Assembly (NCBI GenBank): GCA_002162695.1
Contig: MAAM01000001.1
Coordinates: 62,001-126,000 of the forward strand
Source: Cycloclasticus sp. 46_120_T64
GTDB lineage: Bacteria; Pseudomonadota; Gammaproteobacteria; Methylococcales; Cycloclasticaceae
Reading direction: 5' to 3'
DNA: 64,000 nucleotides
Shown here: one piece after another, positions 52,742 to 63,486 of the stretch
Layout of the letters: every line of letters begins with the position of its first letter
Numbering within the stretch: the stretch's first letter is position 1
The notes under the pieces: generated by a model
What the model was told of the DNA's origin: nothing
What the model saw: only the letters and a program-made list of their open reading frames with translations
Databases searched by the model: none
Made by a program: the position numbers and the translations under genes

Positions 52742-53287
52742 ATGAAAAGCATTAAGTCCACCAATAAGATATCAAAGATGATGGTGTCGTTGGCTTGGCT
52801 GGCTTTCCTGATCATGCTCGTTCTGGGTTTTGATCGTTACCTTGAAAAACAAACAAACCCTAATGATCGGCCTGAGTTTGTTTATGCGGCAGACGGCAGT
52901 GCTGAAGTGACCTTATTACAAAATCGGCAAGGGCATTATATAGCTGAAGGGAAAATTAATGACCAATGGGCGCTATTTGTACTGGATACAGGGGCAACCA
53001 ATATTAGTATTCCGGGAAATGTGGCAAAAAAAATGCATTTGACTGCGGGTTACCCAGAAAGAACACGAACCGCTAATGGTGATATTACGGTGTACCGAGT
53101 GATGCTGGATTCGGTGAAGTTAGGTTCTATCGAGCTAAAAAATATTGCCGCGCACATTAACCCGAATATGAATGGCAAAGGGGTTTTATTGGGAATGAGT
53201 TTTTTAAAGCACCTAGAGATGCTGCAGAAAGATCAGAAGCTCACCTTGCGCCTAGGCGCGATGGCGAGCTGTGCTAATTGTTTATAA
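52742..53287 (+). CDS. Membrane-anchored retropepsin-like aspartic protease (TIGR02281-like)
   Basis: 181 residues. One N-terminal membrane helix (about 14-30), then a single-domain aspartic protease with FVLDTGATNISIP (D82) and flap-like region DGRAT-equivalent ERTRTANGDITVYRV. C-terminal GVLLGMSFLKHLEM is the second conserved block. Such proteins would act as homodimers facing the periplasm. The substrate is unknown. Convergent with rpoH, three bases apart. Confidence 0.88.
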   Translation: MKSIKSTNKISKMMVSLAWLAFLIMLVLGFDRYLEKQTNPNDRPEFVYAADGSAEVTLLQNRQGHYIAEGKINDQWALFVLDTGATNISIPGNVAKKMHLTAGYPERTRTANGDITVYRVMLDSVKLGSIELKNIAAHINPNMNGKGVLLGMSFLKHLEMLQKDQKLTLRLGAMASCANCL

Positions 53288-53290
53288 GTG

Positions 53291-54160
53291 TTAAGCGGGG
53301 TTGAACTCAAGTAACTCTTGTTTTACTTTTTTCATCGCATTTTTTTCTAGCTGGCGAATACGTTCGGCAGATACCTGATATTTGTCAGCTAACTCATGCA
53401 AGGTGGATTTTTCTTCGCTTAACCAGCGCTCGGCTAAAATTATTCGGCTACGTTCATCCAGTTTGTTAAGCGCGAGTTGCAGCTGCGAAGAATTGTGTGT
53501 CTTTTCGTTATGGATTTCGACTAGGCTGGCTGGGTCGTGTTCTTCTTTCGTGACAAAGCTTGCAGGGGTATGGCTCAGCTCATCGTTATCCGAGTTGTCG
53601 TCTTGGTGGCCATCAAACGCCATATCGCTATTGCTGAGGCGTTTTTCCATCTCATACACCGCCGATTTGTCGACTCCAAGGTCATTAGCGATGGCATCCG
53701 CTTCGGTCTCATTTAACCAAGCTAGATTTTTCTTTTGCTTGCGAAGGTTAAAAAATAATTTACGCTGCGCTTTGGTGGTGGCAATTTTTACAATCCGCCA
53801 GTTTTTAATGACGAACTCATGAATTTCAGACTTAATCCAGTGCACCGCGTAAGAAACAAGGCGTACACCGACTTCAGGGTCGAAGCGTTTAACCGCTTTC
53901 ATCAGGCCGATACTACCTTCTTGAATCAGGTCGGGTAGGGCGAGACCATAACCGCTATAGCTTCTAGCGATATGGATGACGTAACGCATATGGGATAATA
54001 CTAGGGTGCGCGCGGCGGCTAAATCGTTGTCGTTACGTAAACGATTGGCGAGATCTTTTTCCTGTTCTGCAGTGAGTGCAGGAGCAGCAGAAACCGATGC
54101 TATATAAGCATCTAATGAGCCAGCTGAAAGCTGTGTAGGGATGGTCAATGCGTGTGTCAT
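53291..54160 (-). CDS. rpoH: RNA polymerase sigma-32 (heat shock)
   Basis: 289 residues from ATG 54158-54160, with TGAGGA five bases upstream. Region 2: LVLSHMRYVIHIARSYSGYGLALPDLIQEGSIGLMKAVKRFDP (split by motif). The RpoH box QRKLFFNLRKQKK separates it from other sigmas. Region 4: DERSRIILAERWL and LHELADKYQVSAERIRQLEKNAMKK. It directs heat-shock transcription and is recruited to the membrane through SRP/FtsY, encoded just upstream. Confidence 0.98.
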   Translation of the reverse strand: MTHALTIPTQLSAGSLDAYIASVSAAPALTAEQEKDLANRLRNDNDLAAARTLVLSHMRYVIHIARSYSGYGLALPDLIQEGSIGLMKAVKRFDPEVGVRLVSYAVHWIKSEIHEFVIKNWRIVKIATTKAQRKLFFNLRKQKKNLAWLNETEADAIANDLGVDKSAVYEMEKRLSNSDMAFDGHQDDNSDNDELSHTPASFVTKEEHDPASLVEIHNEKTHNSSQLQLALNKLDERSRIILAERWLSEEKSTLHELADKYQVSAERIRQLEKNAMKKVKQELLEFNPA

Positions 54161-54266
54161 ATATGTCCTCAAAAAGGGGCGTAATCAGGTTGATTTTAGT
54201 TAACACCCTCTATAAAGCACTTCCAGTATAACAAAGGATTGATGCTAATGGCAATTGAGCCGATAG

Positions 54267-55220
54267 TCAGCGCTCAAGCTCAGTCAGGTATCGCCTAACC
54301 ACCACCCAAGAGCCGGTGATACCAAGAGATATGGCAAAAATCACCCATAATATGGCGTGATAAAACGACATGTTTTGTAAGCTAAACGAGCTGTTATATA
54401 GGTTTGCCAAGGAACTGGTGGGGCTATCAATTAGCCAGATTGACAGGTTGACCAAGAGGCAGGCGAGCACCCCGCCGAACAAACCGTGCCAAAAACCACT
54501 GTAAATAAAGGGCCGCATTATGAAGGCTGGAGTGGCGCCGACCAGCCGAGTAATGTCGATCTCATCTCGGCGGTTTTGCAGTTCCAAACGGATCGTATTG
54601 CTGATGATGAGTAATACCGCTAAACCCAGCAAGGCGGTGATTAGACTCGCTGCGCGTTGCGCAATTTGCAGAAAGCCGTTTAAGCGTTCAAGCCAAGCTA
54701 AGTCCATTTGCACGAGTTGGATGCCGGCGTGTTGTTCAAGTTCAGCAATCAGCGCTTTAACAGCGGTTTGATTGTCGGTATTGGGACTGACTTGGATGAC
54801 GTGGGGTAAAGGATTATCTTCAAGCATGCCGATCGCCAAATTAAAACCACTGTGTTGACGGAATTCATCTAAGGCGGCTTGTTTGTCGATGAGGGTCGCT
54901 TGTGAGATAAGGTCGTTAGCTTGTAGCTGGTGGCTGAGCACTTCGGCCTGCGTTAGCGTTAGCGAAGGCTGTAGAAAAATAGACATATTATGGTTCAGGT
55001 CTACTTGGCCGCTGAGTGCCTGGAGGTTATTGATCGAGACTAATAAACCGGCGGGTAACGATAAGGTGATAGCGATCACGCTGACTGTCATCATCGAGTT
55101 GAAGGGCGCTCTAGAGAAACGGCCTAGGCTGGAAAATAAGGTGCGCAAATGGATACGGAAATAAGCGCTGACGTTGAAGCTTGCCAACGGGCGCTGGATA
55201 TTACTGCGACGTCTAGCCAT
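54267..55220 (-). CDS. ftsX: Cell division protein FtsX
   Basis: 317 residues with four membrane helices and a large periplasmic loop between helices 1 and 2 (NHNMSIFLQPSLTLTQAEV). C-terminal part: LLGLAVLLIISNTIRLELQNRRDEIDITRLVGATPAFIMRPF (split). It partners FtsE to activate septal amidases. It overlaps ftsE by eight bases. Confidence 0.96.
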   Translation of the reverse strand: MARRRSNIQRPLASFNVSAYFRIHLRTLFSSLGRFSRAPFNSMMTVSVIAITLSLPAGLLVSINNLQALSGQVDLNHNMSIFLQPSLTLTQAEVLSHQLQANDLISQATLIDKQAALDEFRQHSGFNLAIGMLEDNPLPHVIQVSPNTDNQTAVKALIAELEQHAGIQLVQMDLAWLERLNGFLQIAQRAASLITALLGLAVLLIISNTIRLELQNRRDEIDITRLVGATPAFIMRPFIYSGFWHGLFGGVLACLLVNLSIWLIDSPTSSLANLYNSSFSLQNMSFYHAILWVIFAISLGITGSWVVVRRYLTELER

Positions 55221-55875
55221 GATTTTGCACCAGTTCCCCTTGTGATAACTCCAACATGCGATAGCCCATGCGTTTAATCAGCGGGACGTCGTGGCTAGCG
55301 ATTAACACAGTGACGCCGACTTGGTTGAATTGTTCAAATAATTGCATGATCTCGGCGGATAATTGTGGGTCTAGGTTGCCGGTTGGTTCATCCGCCAGAA
55401 TCATCGGTGGCCGGTTAACGACCGCTCGTGCAATGCCGATACGTTGCTGCTCACCACCGGATAGGGTGATGGGGTAGCGCCGTTCTTTACCCGATAGGCC
55501 AACCTTATCCAAGGCAGCGCGAACCCGCCGTTTAATCTCATGTTGTTGGTGCCCCGCGATGATTAAGGGTAAGGCGACGTTATCAAATACGGTGTGGTTA
55601 TGTAATAAGCGGTGGTCTTGAAAAATCATGCCGATTTTACGGCGCGTGTAGGGCACTAAACGCTGGGGGATTCGGCCAATATTTTGGCTGTCCAGCATCA
55701 CTTGGCCTTGGCTACTGCGTTCGAGCACCGCGATGAGTTTTAATAAGGTGCTTTTACCGGCGCCTGAATGCCCCGTCAAAAACGCCATCTCTCCTTGTTG
55801 GATTTCAAAACTGACGTTTTTTAGCGCTTCCGAGCCCCCAGGGTAACGCTTACTGACGTTAATGAATTGCAGCAC
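55213..55875 (-). CDS. ftsE: Cell division ATP-binding protein FtsE
   Basis: 220 residues from GTG 55873-55875. ABC motifs: Walker [14 protein letters not shown]-loop [11 protein letters not shown], signature [14 protein letters not shown], Walker [12 protein letters not shown] and switch SHDVPLIK. FtsE-specific start [14 protein letters not shown]. Five bases after ftsY; ftsYEX order is conserved. Confidence 0.97.
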   Translation of the reverse strand: MLQFINVSKRYPGGSEALKNVSFEIQQGEMAFLTGHSGAGKSTLLKLIAVLERSSQGQVMLDSQNIGRIPQRLVPYTRRKIGMIFQDHRLLHNHTVFDNVALPLIIAGHQQHEIKRRVRAALDKVGLSGKERRYPITLSGGEQQRIGIARAVVNRPPMILADEPTGNLDPQLSAEIMQLFEQFNQVGVTVLIASHDVPLIKRMGYRMLELSQGELVQNHG

Positions 55876-55880
55876 TTTGT

Positions 55881-56900
55881 TTATGCTTTTTCGTCAGTTT
55901 TATCAAATAGCGCCTGGGTAAACTGCTTGGCGTCAAATTCACGTAAATCATCGATGCCTTCGCCGATGCCGATGAAGCGTATCGGTAGTTTAAACTGGTT
56001 GGCCAGAGCGAAAATAATGCCGCCTTTGGCGGTGCCGTCGAGTTTCGTTAGGGTAATGCCGCTGAGCGGGGTGGCTTCGTTAAAGTGCTTGGCTTGCGCT
56101 AGCGCGTTTTGCCCAGTACCGGCATCCAGCACTAACATCACCTCGTGCGGTGCATTGTCATCAAGTTTTTTAATGACACGGTTGATTTTGCTGAGCTCGT
56201 TCATCAGATTGGTTTGGGTGTGTAAACGCCCTGCGGTATCGGCCAATAGCACGTCCACCTTACGTGCGCGGGCTTTCTCAAAAGCGTCATAAATAACTGA
56301 GGCCGAGTCGGCTCCTGAGTGTTGCGCGACAACCTCTATATTATTGCGGGTACCCCATTCTTGCAGTTGCTCGATTGCAGCGGCCCTAAAGGTATCGCCG
56401 GCGGCGAGCATCACGCTTTTTCCCTCGGCTTGCAGGCGTTTTGCAAGTTTACCGATGGTGGTTGTTTTACCCATGCCGTTCACCCCAACCACTAAAATAA
56501 CAAACGGGCTATCGCTGTCGGGAATGCTTAAGGTTTGTTGATTGGGCTCTAAAATGGCGAGCATTTCTTCTTGTAGTGCCGCGGTGAGTGCTTGTGGGTC
56601 TGACAGCTGTTTACGCGCGACGCGCTGGGTTAATTGACCGATGATTTTCTGGGTCGCTTCAATGCCGACATCAGCGGTGAGCAGTAACATTTCCAGTTCT
56701 TCAAATAAGTCCTCGTCTATTTTCTTTTTGCCGAGGAATAAATTGCCGAGACCACCTGTTAGGCCGGTGCGGGTTTTCGACAGCTGGCTTTTAAGTCGGC
56801 CAAAAAAACCTTCTTTAGGTTTTTCTAGCGGGCTCTCATCGACCTTAGTGTTACTGTCTTGAGGCGTGTTGTGCTTTTTTTTCTTACCAAATCCAAACAT
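55881..56900 (-). CDS. ftsY: Signal recognition particle receptor FtsY
   Basis: 339 residues. A short charged A domain (MFGFGKKKKHNTPQDSN) precedes the NG domain: GVNGMGKTTTIGKLAKRL (P-loop), AAGDTFRAAAIEQL, DTAGRLHTQTNLMNEL and LTKLDGTAKGGI. It receives ribosome-SRP complexes at the inner membrane. E. coli FtsY is longer because of its extended A domain. Divergent from the M16 peptidase gene. Confidence 0.97.
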   Translation of the reverse strand: MFGFGKKKKHNTPQDSNTKVDESPLEKPKEGFFGRLKSQLSKTRTGLTGGLGNLFLGKKKIDEDLFEELEMLLLTADVGIEATQKIIGQLTQRVARKQLSDPQALTAALQEEMLAILEPNQQTLSIPDSDSPFVILVVGVNGMGKTTTIGKLAKRLQAEGKSVMLAAGDTFRAAAIEQLQEWGTRNNIEVVAQHSGADSASVIYDAFEKARARKVDVLLADTAGRLHTQTNLMNELSKINRVIKKLDDNAPHEVMLVLDAGTGQNALAQAKHFNEATPLSGITLTKLDGTAKGGIIFALANQFKLPIRFIGIGEGIDDLREFDAKQFTQALFDKTDEKA

Positions 56901-56970
56901 GATATCGTGTGTTTCCGAGGGCGGTGTCGTAAAATGCCCATTCTATAATATAGGGTTATATGAGAGCAAA

Positions 56971-58353
56971 ATGATAAAACTATTCAACACAGTTTTTATT
57001 CTGCATGTTTTTTATTCGCTGAGTGCTTTTGCCACAGCTGAAAATATGCCTAATATGGTACACGAAAAAACGCTGAAAAATGGCTTAAAAGTGCTGGTAA
57101 AAGAAGACCGTCGTGCTCCGGTTATGGTCTCGCAAGTCTGGTATAAAGTCGGTGCCAGCTATGAACACGACGGGATCACCGGTTTATCTCATGTGTTGGA
57201 ACATATGATGTTTCAAGGTACTGATAATTTGGCGCCAGGGGAATTTTCTAAAATCATCGCGGCGAATGGTGGGCGTGAAAATGCGTTTACGGGTGCCGAT
57301 TACACCGCGTACTTCCAAACGATGGAAGCCTCCCGTTTAGCGGTGAGCATGAAGCTTGAAGCCGAACGCATGCAGCGTCTGAACTTACAAGAAAAAGAGT
57401 TTGTGAAAGAGCTGCAAGTGGTGATGGAAGAACGGCGAATGCGTACCGAAGACAAACCGCAGTCGCAGGCGTATGAATACTTTAAAGCGATCGCCTACAC
57501 CAGTAGCCCGTACCGTAACCCGATTATTGGTTGGATGCAGGACTTAGAAGATATGAAGCTGCAGGACTTGGCTGCTTGGTATCAACAATGGTATGCCCCG
57601 AATAATGCCACCTTGGTGGTGGTCGGTGATGTCGATGCGGCGGAGGTGTTTGCGCTGGCCGAACAACACTTTGCAGCTATTCCTAGGGTTGATTTTAAAC
57701 CGCTTAAACAACGTGTCGAGGTGCCGCAATTGGGCCTTCGCCGTGGAATTGTCAGGCAAACGGCTAAGGTGCCTTACTTATTGATGGGTTACAAGGTACC
57801 TGTATTAAACTCACAGGAAGACAGCGACGATATCTACGCCTTGGAAGTGTTGTCCGGAATTTTAAGTGGTGGCCAAAGTGCGCGGCTAGCGGCTAATTTA
57901 GTGCGTGGTTCGCAAGTTGCTTCGAGCGTGAGCGCGGGTTATGACATGAATGCGCGGCTACCGACTTTGTTCCTATTTGATGGAGTGCCAGTTGAGGGCG
58001 GAAGCGTGGAGCACTTAGAAACCGCGTTACTGGAGCAAGTGGCATTATTACAACAGAAGCCGGTTGCGCAAGCCGAGCTAAAGCGTATCAAGGCGCAGGT
58101 GATTGCCGCCTCGGTGTATGAAAAGGACTCGAACTTTTATCAAGCGATGCAGCTGGGCCTACTGGAAACGGTGGGTGTTGGTTGGCAGAAGAGTGCAGAA
58201 TACGTGGCTAAGGTGCAGGCGGTGAGTGTGGAACAGCTGCAAGCCGTTGCCAAAAAATACTTAATTGAGGATCACTTAACGGTGGTCTATATGCTGCCAA
58301 ATGATAAACCACAAAAAACAGTCGAAAGTCAGGAGTATGCCGATGCGCAGTAA
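56971..58353 (+). CDS. M16 zinc metallopeptidase, catalytic subunit
   Basis: 460 residues from ATG 56971 (GAGAG upstream), chosen since it starts a signal peptide (MIKLFNTVFILHVFYSLSAFA); the longer frame overlaps ftsY. The zinc site HVLEHMMFQG is the inverted HXXEH motif, with a downstream glutamate in KELQVVMEERRMR. Periplasmic. The neighbouring second M16 protein lacks the zinc site, so a heterodimer with one active site is likely, as for mitochondrial processing peptidase. Confidence 0.92.
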   Translation: MIKLFNTVFILHVFYSLSAFATAENMPNMVHEKTLKNGLKVLVKEDRRAPVMVSQVWYKVGASYEHDGITGLSHVLEHMMFQGTDNLAPGEFSKIIAANGGRENAFTGADYTAYFQTMEASRLAVSMKLEAERMQRLNLQEKEFVKELQVVMEERRMRTEDKPQSQAYEYFKAIAYTSSPYRNPIIGWMQDLEDMKLQDLAAWYQQWYAPNNATLVVVGDVDAAEVFALAEQHFAAIPRVDFKPLKQRVEVPQLGLRRGIVRQTAKVPYLLMGYKVPVLNSQEDSDDIYALEVLSGILSGGQSARLAANLVRGSQVASSVSAGYDMNARLPTLFLFDGVPVEGGSVEHLETALLEQVALLQQKPVAQAELKRIKAQVIAASVYEKDSNFYQAMQLGLLETVGVGWQKSAEYVAKVQAVSVEQLQAVAKKYLIEDHLTVVYMLPNDKPQKTVESQEYADAQ

Positions 58354-59662
58354 CCATTCATTATTGACGGGGCTGGTCTTATTGTTACTCAGTTCGGCGG
58401 CGGTGGCGCTTCCCAGTATTCAACACTGGCGTAGTGCAAAGGGTGCGGAGGTGTACTTTGTTGCAACCGAGGGTTTGCCGATTGTCGATGCGCGGTTGGT
58501 TTTTACTGCGGGCAGTGCTTATGATGCGAAGCAAAATGGTGTCGCCGCACTGACCAGTGCTTTGCTTGACCAAGGTGCAGCGGGGCAAACTACGCAACAG
58601 ATAGCCGAACGATTAGAAAACGTTGGTGCGCAGCTCAGTACTGCTAGTTCACGAGACTTGACGACGTTGAGCTTTAGAAGCTTGAGTGATGAAAAAGCCT
58701 TGGCGTCATCATGGGCGGTATTGCAACAGGTGTTGAGTCAGCCGGATTTTCCATTAACCGACTTTCAACGTGAGAAAGAACGAACTTTATTAAGTATTAA
58801 GCGGCGTGAAGAGTCTCCTGGAGTCTTGGCGCAATTAGCCTTATATCGAGAGATCTACGGTGGGCACCCGTATGCCAAACCGGTGCGCGGAACGAGCGAA
58901 TCGGTGGCAATGATCGAACGTGGAGATTTACGGCGTTTTTATCAGCGTTATTATGTGGCGAATAACTTAAAACTTATTTTGGTGGGGGGTATCTCGCGTC
59001 AACAAGCCGAACAAATGGTTGCCGAGTTGCTGGCTGATCTACCTGCGGGTGAAAAAGCGATGCCAATAGCCGAGGTGGCTGAGCTAGCCGAGGGTAAAAA
59101 CATTCATGTAGAATACCCTTCGCAGCAAACACACCTGATGTATGGTCTGCCGGTATTAAAGCATAATGATGCCGATAACTACGCCTTGTATGTGGGCAAC
59201 CATATCCTCGGTGGCAGTGGGTTTAGTTCACGGATTGTGAAAGAAATTCGTGAAGAGCGTGGTTTGGCGTATAGCGCATATAGCTATTTTCATCCGATGC
59301 TGCAAAAAGGGCCTTTTTTACTGGGTTTGCAAACGCGCAATGAAAAGCTGACTGAAGCGGCAGTGGCGGCGAAAAAAACCTTATTAGAGTTTGTCGAGCA
59401 GGGTGTTAGTGAGGAAGAGCTTGTTGCGGCGAAGAAGAATATCAGCGGTGGTTTTGCGTTGCGTTTAGATAGCAATAAAAAACTCCTAGCCAGCGTGGCG
59501 AGTATTGTCGCTAGCGGTGTGGAGTTGGATTATTTAGATCGTTATTTAGACAATATCGATGCGGTGAGTGTCGCCAACATACAAGACGCGTTTCGGCGTA
59601 GGTTGGTGGTCGATAAGATGGTGATGGTCACGGTTGGACAAATAAAGGGTGATACAAAGTAA
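58343..59662 (+). CDS. M16 peptidase-like protein without zinc site
   Basis: 439 residues from ATG 58343, seven bases after AGGAG, overlapping the end of the first M16 gene. Signal peptide MRSNHSLLTGLVLLLLSSAAVA. The position of HXXEH is occupied by ALTSALLDQGA, so it cannot bind zinc. Other M16 blocks remain: GHPYAKPVRGT, FYQRYYVANNLKLILVGG, GGSGFSSRIVKEIREERGLAYS. Presumed substrate-binding partner of the catalytic subunit in the periplasm. Coupled to rsmD by a one-base TAATG overlap. Confidence 0.9.
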   Translation: MRSNHSLLTGLVLLLLSSAAVALPSIQHWRSAKGAEVYFVATEGLPIVDARLVFTAGSAYDAKQNGVAALTSALLDQGAAGQTTQQIAERLENVGAQLSTASSRDLTTLSFRSLSDEKALASSWAVLQQVLSQPDFPLTDFQREKERTLLSIKRREESPGVLAQLALYREIYGGHPYAKPVRGTSESVAMIERGDLRRFYQRYYVANNLKLILVGGISRQQAEQMVAELLADLPAGEKAMPIAEVAELAEGKNIHVEYPSQQTHLMYGLPVLKHNDADNYALYVGNHILGGSGFSSRIVKEIREERGLAYSAYSYFHPMLQKGPFLLGLQTRNEKLTEAAVAAKKTLLEFVEQGVSEEELVAAKKNISGGFALRLDSNKKLLASVASIVASGVELDYLDRYLDNIDAVSVANIQDAFRRRLVVDKMVMVTVGQIKGDTK

Positions 59663-60236
59663 TGGCTGGAAAAGAAAATAAAGTAAGAATTATTGCGGGG
59701 CAGTGGGGAGGGCGAAAGATTGCCTTTCCGAGTATCGATGGTTTGCGCCCAACTACCGATCCGATCAGGGAAACCTTGTTTAATTGGTTACAAGCCTATT
59801 TGCCAAATGCACATTGTTTGGATCTGTATGCGGGGAGTGGTGCACTGGGTTTCGAAGCGGCGTCGCGCGGCGCGCAGCATGTGCTGATGGTTGAACGCGA
59901 AAGTCGCATTATCAAGTCCTTACGCAATAATAAAGAACTATTACAGGCGGAGACTATTCAATTAATGCAGCGTCCAGCAGAAGACTTTTTAAGGACTAAG
60001 CATAAATCGGGTGAACCTCGGTTTGACGTGGTTTTTTTAGATCCACCGTTTAGGCATGGTGCGCTAGCAGAGTGTTGCCGATCATTGGAAGAAAGCGGCT
60101 GGCTCGCCGATGAGGCGGTTATTTACCTCGAGTGTGAACGTAAATTAGACCTGGATTTTTTACCCAGTAATTGGCAGCAGCACCGCAGTAAGAGCACCGG
60201 CCAAGTGGCGTATTATTTATATCATCGAGAATTAAC

Positions 60237-60240
<4 letters not shown>
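59662..60240 (+). CDS. rsmD: 16S rRNA (guanine-966 N2) methyltransferase
   Basis: 192 residues. VRIIAGQWGGRKIAFP, GLRPTTDPIRETLFNWLQ, CLDLYAGSGALGFEAASRGA (SAM site) and VVFLDPPFRHG (catalytic motif IV). It modifies 16S rRNA in the small subunit. It overlaps coaD by four bases; rsmD-coaD is a conserved pair. Confidence 0.97.
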
Positions 60241-60970
<730 letters not shown>

Positions 60971-60974
60971 CACG

Positions 60975-62639
60975 ATGCGCTGGCTTATTATATTACTCAG
61001 TTTAGTCTTTTTAATGGCGTGCAGTACGCCGCAACTGCGCCCACAGGCACAGGCGGTAGCCAGTGCGCACCCTGCTGCGAGCCAAGCGGGCTTGGATATT
61101 TTAAATCAAGGCGGGAACGCGTTTGATGCGGCGGTCGCGGTGAGTGCTGCGTTAGCGGTGGTCGAACCGTTTGGTTCGGGTCTAGGTGGTGGTGGTTTTT
61201 GGTTATTGCATCGCGCGAGTGATGGCAAGCAGGTGATGATTGATGGCCGTGAGGTCGCGCCTAATGCAGCGCAGCGTGATATGTACTTGGACCCCGTGAC
61301 CGGGCAAGCGAATAAAGTCGCTTCGGTGAATGGGGCGCTGGCGGCAGGTATACCGGGTTTACCCGCGGCCTTGGTGCATTTATCTGAACAATACGGTGAA
61401 CTCAGTTTGGCCGACAGCTTGCGCCCAGCTATTCGTTTAGCAAAAAATGGTTTTCTGGTGAATGAACACTATCGGCGTTTGGCGCGGTTTCGTCTGCCGG
61501 TATTGGCATCGAGTGAACCCGCTCGTTCAATTTTCTTAAGGGAAGGACTAGTACCTGAATTGGGCACACGGATTAGCCAACAGGATCTGGCGGCAAGCCT
61601 AGAAAGTTTAGCCCGTGATGGTTTTTCTGGTTTTTATCGTGGTGAGCTAGCGGATAAATTGGTGAGCGGTGTGCAGCAGGCTGGCGGTATTTGGGATAAA
61701 CAAGATTTAGCCAACTATAAGGTTAAAGAGCGTGAACCGGTTGTTATTGATTATAACGGCATGCGGATTATATCGGCGGCGTTACCCTCATCGGGCGGCT
61801 TGGTATTATCTATTGCGTTAAATATTATAGAGCAATACGACTTGGCGGCGATGGACGAGGCAACGCGGGTGCATCTAGTGGTGGAGGCGATGCGTAGAGC
61901 GTACCAAGCACGGGCGCAGTATATGGGCGATGCCGATTTTGTCTCGGTGCCGACCGAGAAACTCAGCCAAAAGTCTTATGCCTGGACGTTAGCAGACAAC
62001 TTAAACCTGAAAGCAGCGATGCCGAGCCAGCAGTTAACTGGCTTGAATGCCTCAGAAGGCCATGATACGACTCATTTTTCAGTGCTTGATAAAGCGGGTA
62101 ACCGAGTCGCGGCAACCTTGTCAATTAATTACCCCTTTGGTTCGGGGTTTGTGCCGCCGGGTACCGGGGTCTTATTAAATGATGAGATGGATGATTTTTC
62201 TATCAAACCGGGTACGCCGAATGTATATGGTTTGGTCGGTGGTTTGGCGAATGCGATTCAGCCAAATAAGCGAATGTTATCGAGTATGTCGCCAACATTT
62301 ATAGAAACGGAAGGTTCGGTTGGTTTATTGGGAACTCCGGGGGGTAGTCGAATTATTAGTATGTTATTACTCGCTATTTTAGAGGCCGAGAAGGGTGCGC
62401 AAGCTAGTTCCTGGGTGGCTTTGCCGCGTTACCACCACCAATACTTGCCGGATGTGATCCAGCATGAGCCCGGGGCTTTAAGTGATGAACTCAAAGCTGG
62501 GCTGATTGCAAAAGGTCATCTGCTTGAGTCCGTGGGGCGGACGTATGGCAATATGCACGCTATTTTGTGGGACAAAGAAAACGGACGAGTAACGGCAGCA
62601 AGCGACCCTCGGGGCAAAGGCATGGCTCTCGTCGAGTAG
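60975..62639 (+). CDS. ggt: Gamma-glutamyltransferase (lipoprotein)
   Basis: 554 residues. The N terminus ends in lipobox LMAC (C16), so it is probably tethered in the periplasm rather than soluble. The self-processing site is HD/TTHFSVLDKAGN with T365 as the expected N-terminal nucleophile of the small subunit; GSGLGGGGFW, NGALAAGIPG, MLLNDEMDDF-type LLNDEMDDFSIKPG and GTPGGSRIIS also match. It cleaves glutathione and gamma-glutamyl peptides. Four bases after the ferredoxin gene. Confidence 0.96.
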   Translation: MRWLIILLSLVFLMACSTPQLRPQAQAVASAHPAASQAGLDILNQGGNAFDAAVAVSAALAVVEPFGSGLGGGGFWLLHRASDGKQVMIDGREVAPNAAQRDMYLDPVTGQANKVASVNGALAAGIPGLPAALVHLSEQYGELSLADSLRPAIRLAKNGFLVNEHYRRLARFRLPVLASSEPARSIFLREGLVPELGTRISQQDLAASLESLARDGFSGFYRGELADKLVSGVQQAGGIWDKQDLANYKVKEREPVVIDYNGMRIISAALPSSGGLVLSIALNIIEQYDLAAMDEATRVHLVVEAMRRAYQARAQYMGDADFVSVPTEKLSQKSYAWTLADNLNLKAAMPSQQLTGLNASEGHDTTHFSVLDKAGNRVAATLSINYPFGSGFVPPGTGVLLNDEMDDFSIKPGTPNVYGLVGGLANAIQPNKRMLSSMSPTFIETEGSVGLLGTPGGSRIISMLLLAILEAEKGAQASSWVALPRYHHQYLPDVIQHEPGALSDELKAGLIAKGHLLESVGRTYGNMHAILWDKENGRVTAASDPRGKGMALVE

Positions 62640-62813
62640 GTTTTTGCGGGTTAGCCCACGGAATAAACGGGCCCTTTGCTACTACTGCGTAGTCTGTTGG
62701 TTAGATAATCCGATTGAATTGAGGGTAGTGCTGCTGTAGCATGAAAGCGTATTGAGGCCCACACCCCGCCGCAAACAAAGACTAATGGATTGATCTTATT
62801 TTTGGAGGATGAT

Positions 62814-63467
62814 TTGGGCCAAGGGAACCTTATCAATGTCGATGTGTATGGCGTTGAGATGGCGGTGTTTCAGCAGCGGGAAGAAGACTTTCTCGCTATG
62901 GGGTACCGCTTACAGTGTCGAACGGAATCGCCGGCTGACGTCTTAACGGCGGATATTTGTATCGTCGATGTGTCTCGGATGAATGATTGTCGAGAGCTTT
63001 TGCAGCAGAAAAACACCCCGTATTTGATTTCAGGGATTAACCTGACACCACCGCTAGCCGAGGAAGTTGAACTGCCGTTGTCGGTATTAAAAAATTCGGT
63101 GGGTTTTTTGAATTCGAAGCCCTTACTCGCCGATATTAGTATTAGCATTCGTTTGGGTTTGTTATGGCATGACGAGCGAGAAAAGTACTCGCAGCGGGTA
63201 CAAAATATCGAGTCGAAAATAAACAATAACCGTGTTAATGGCATCGCCATTGGTATGCTAATGCAGCAATCAGGTTTGCTGGAACAGGCGGTGATGAATT
63301 GCTTAAAACAAACGAGTCGTAATAAACGCCGTCGAATGGTGGACGTTTCGGCGGAGATTATCGATAAACTAGCCTTGTTGGATCAGGCAAAATTTCACAC
63401 CGAGGCTCAATTATTAAACTGGCTAAAGGAGACTGTTTCTTGCAGGCTGGATAGTCAGGGTGAGTAA
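62814..63467 (+). CDS. ANTAR-domain RNA-binding antitermination regulator
   Basis: 217 residues from TTG 62814, five bases after GGAGG; a TTG at 62790 would add eight residues. The N-terminal part is receiver-like (DICIVDVSRMNDCRELL) but lacks the usual DD and K pattern. Residues about 145-200 form a predicted coiled coil and ANTAR domain: QNIESKINNNRVNGIAIGMLMQQSG, AVMNCLKQTSRNKRRRMVDVSAEIID. ANTAR proteins bind paired hexaloop hairpins in leader RNA and prevent termination. Target is unknown; the gene stands apart from ggt by 174 bases. Confidence 0.82.
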   Translation: MGQGNLINVDVYGVEMAVFQQREEDFLAMGYRLQCRTESPADVLTADICIVDVSRMNDCRELLQQKNTPYLISGINLTPPLAEEVELPLSVLKNSVGFLNSKPLLADISISIRLGLLWHDEREKYSQRVQNIESKINNNRVNGIAIGMLMQQSGLLEQAVMNCLKQTSRNKRRRMVDVSAEIIDKLALLDQAKFHTEAQLLNWLKETVSCRLDSQGE

Positions 63468-63486
63468 TGCCCAACCGTTTCATAAG

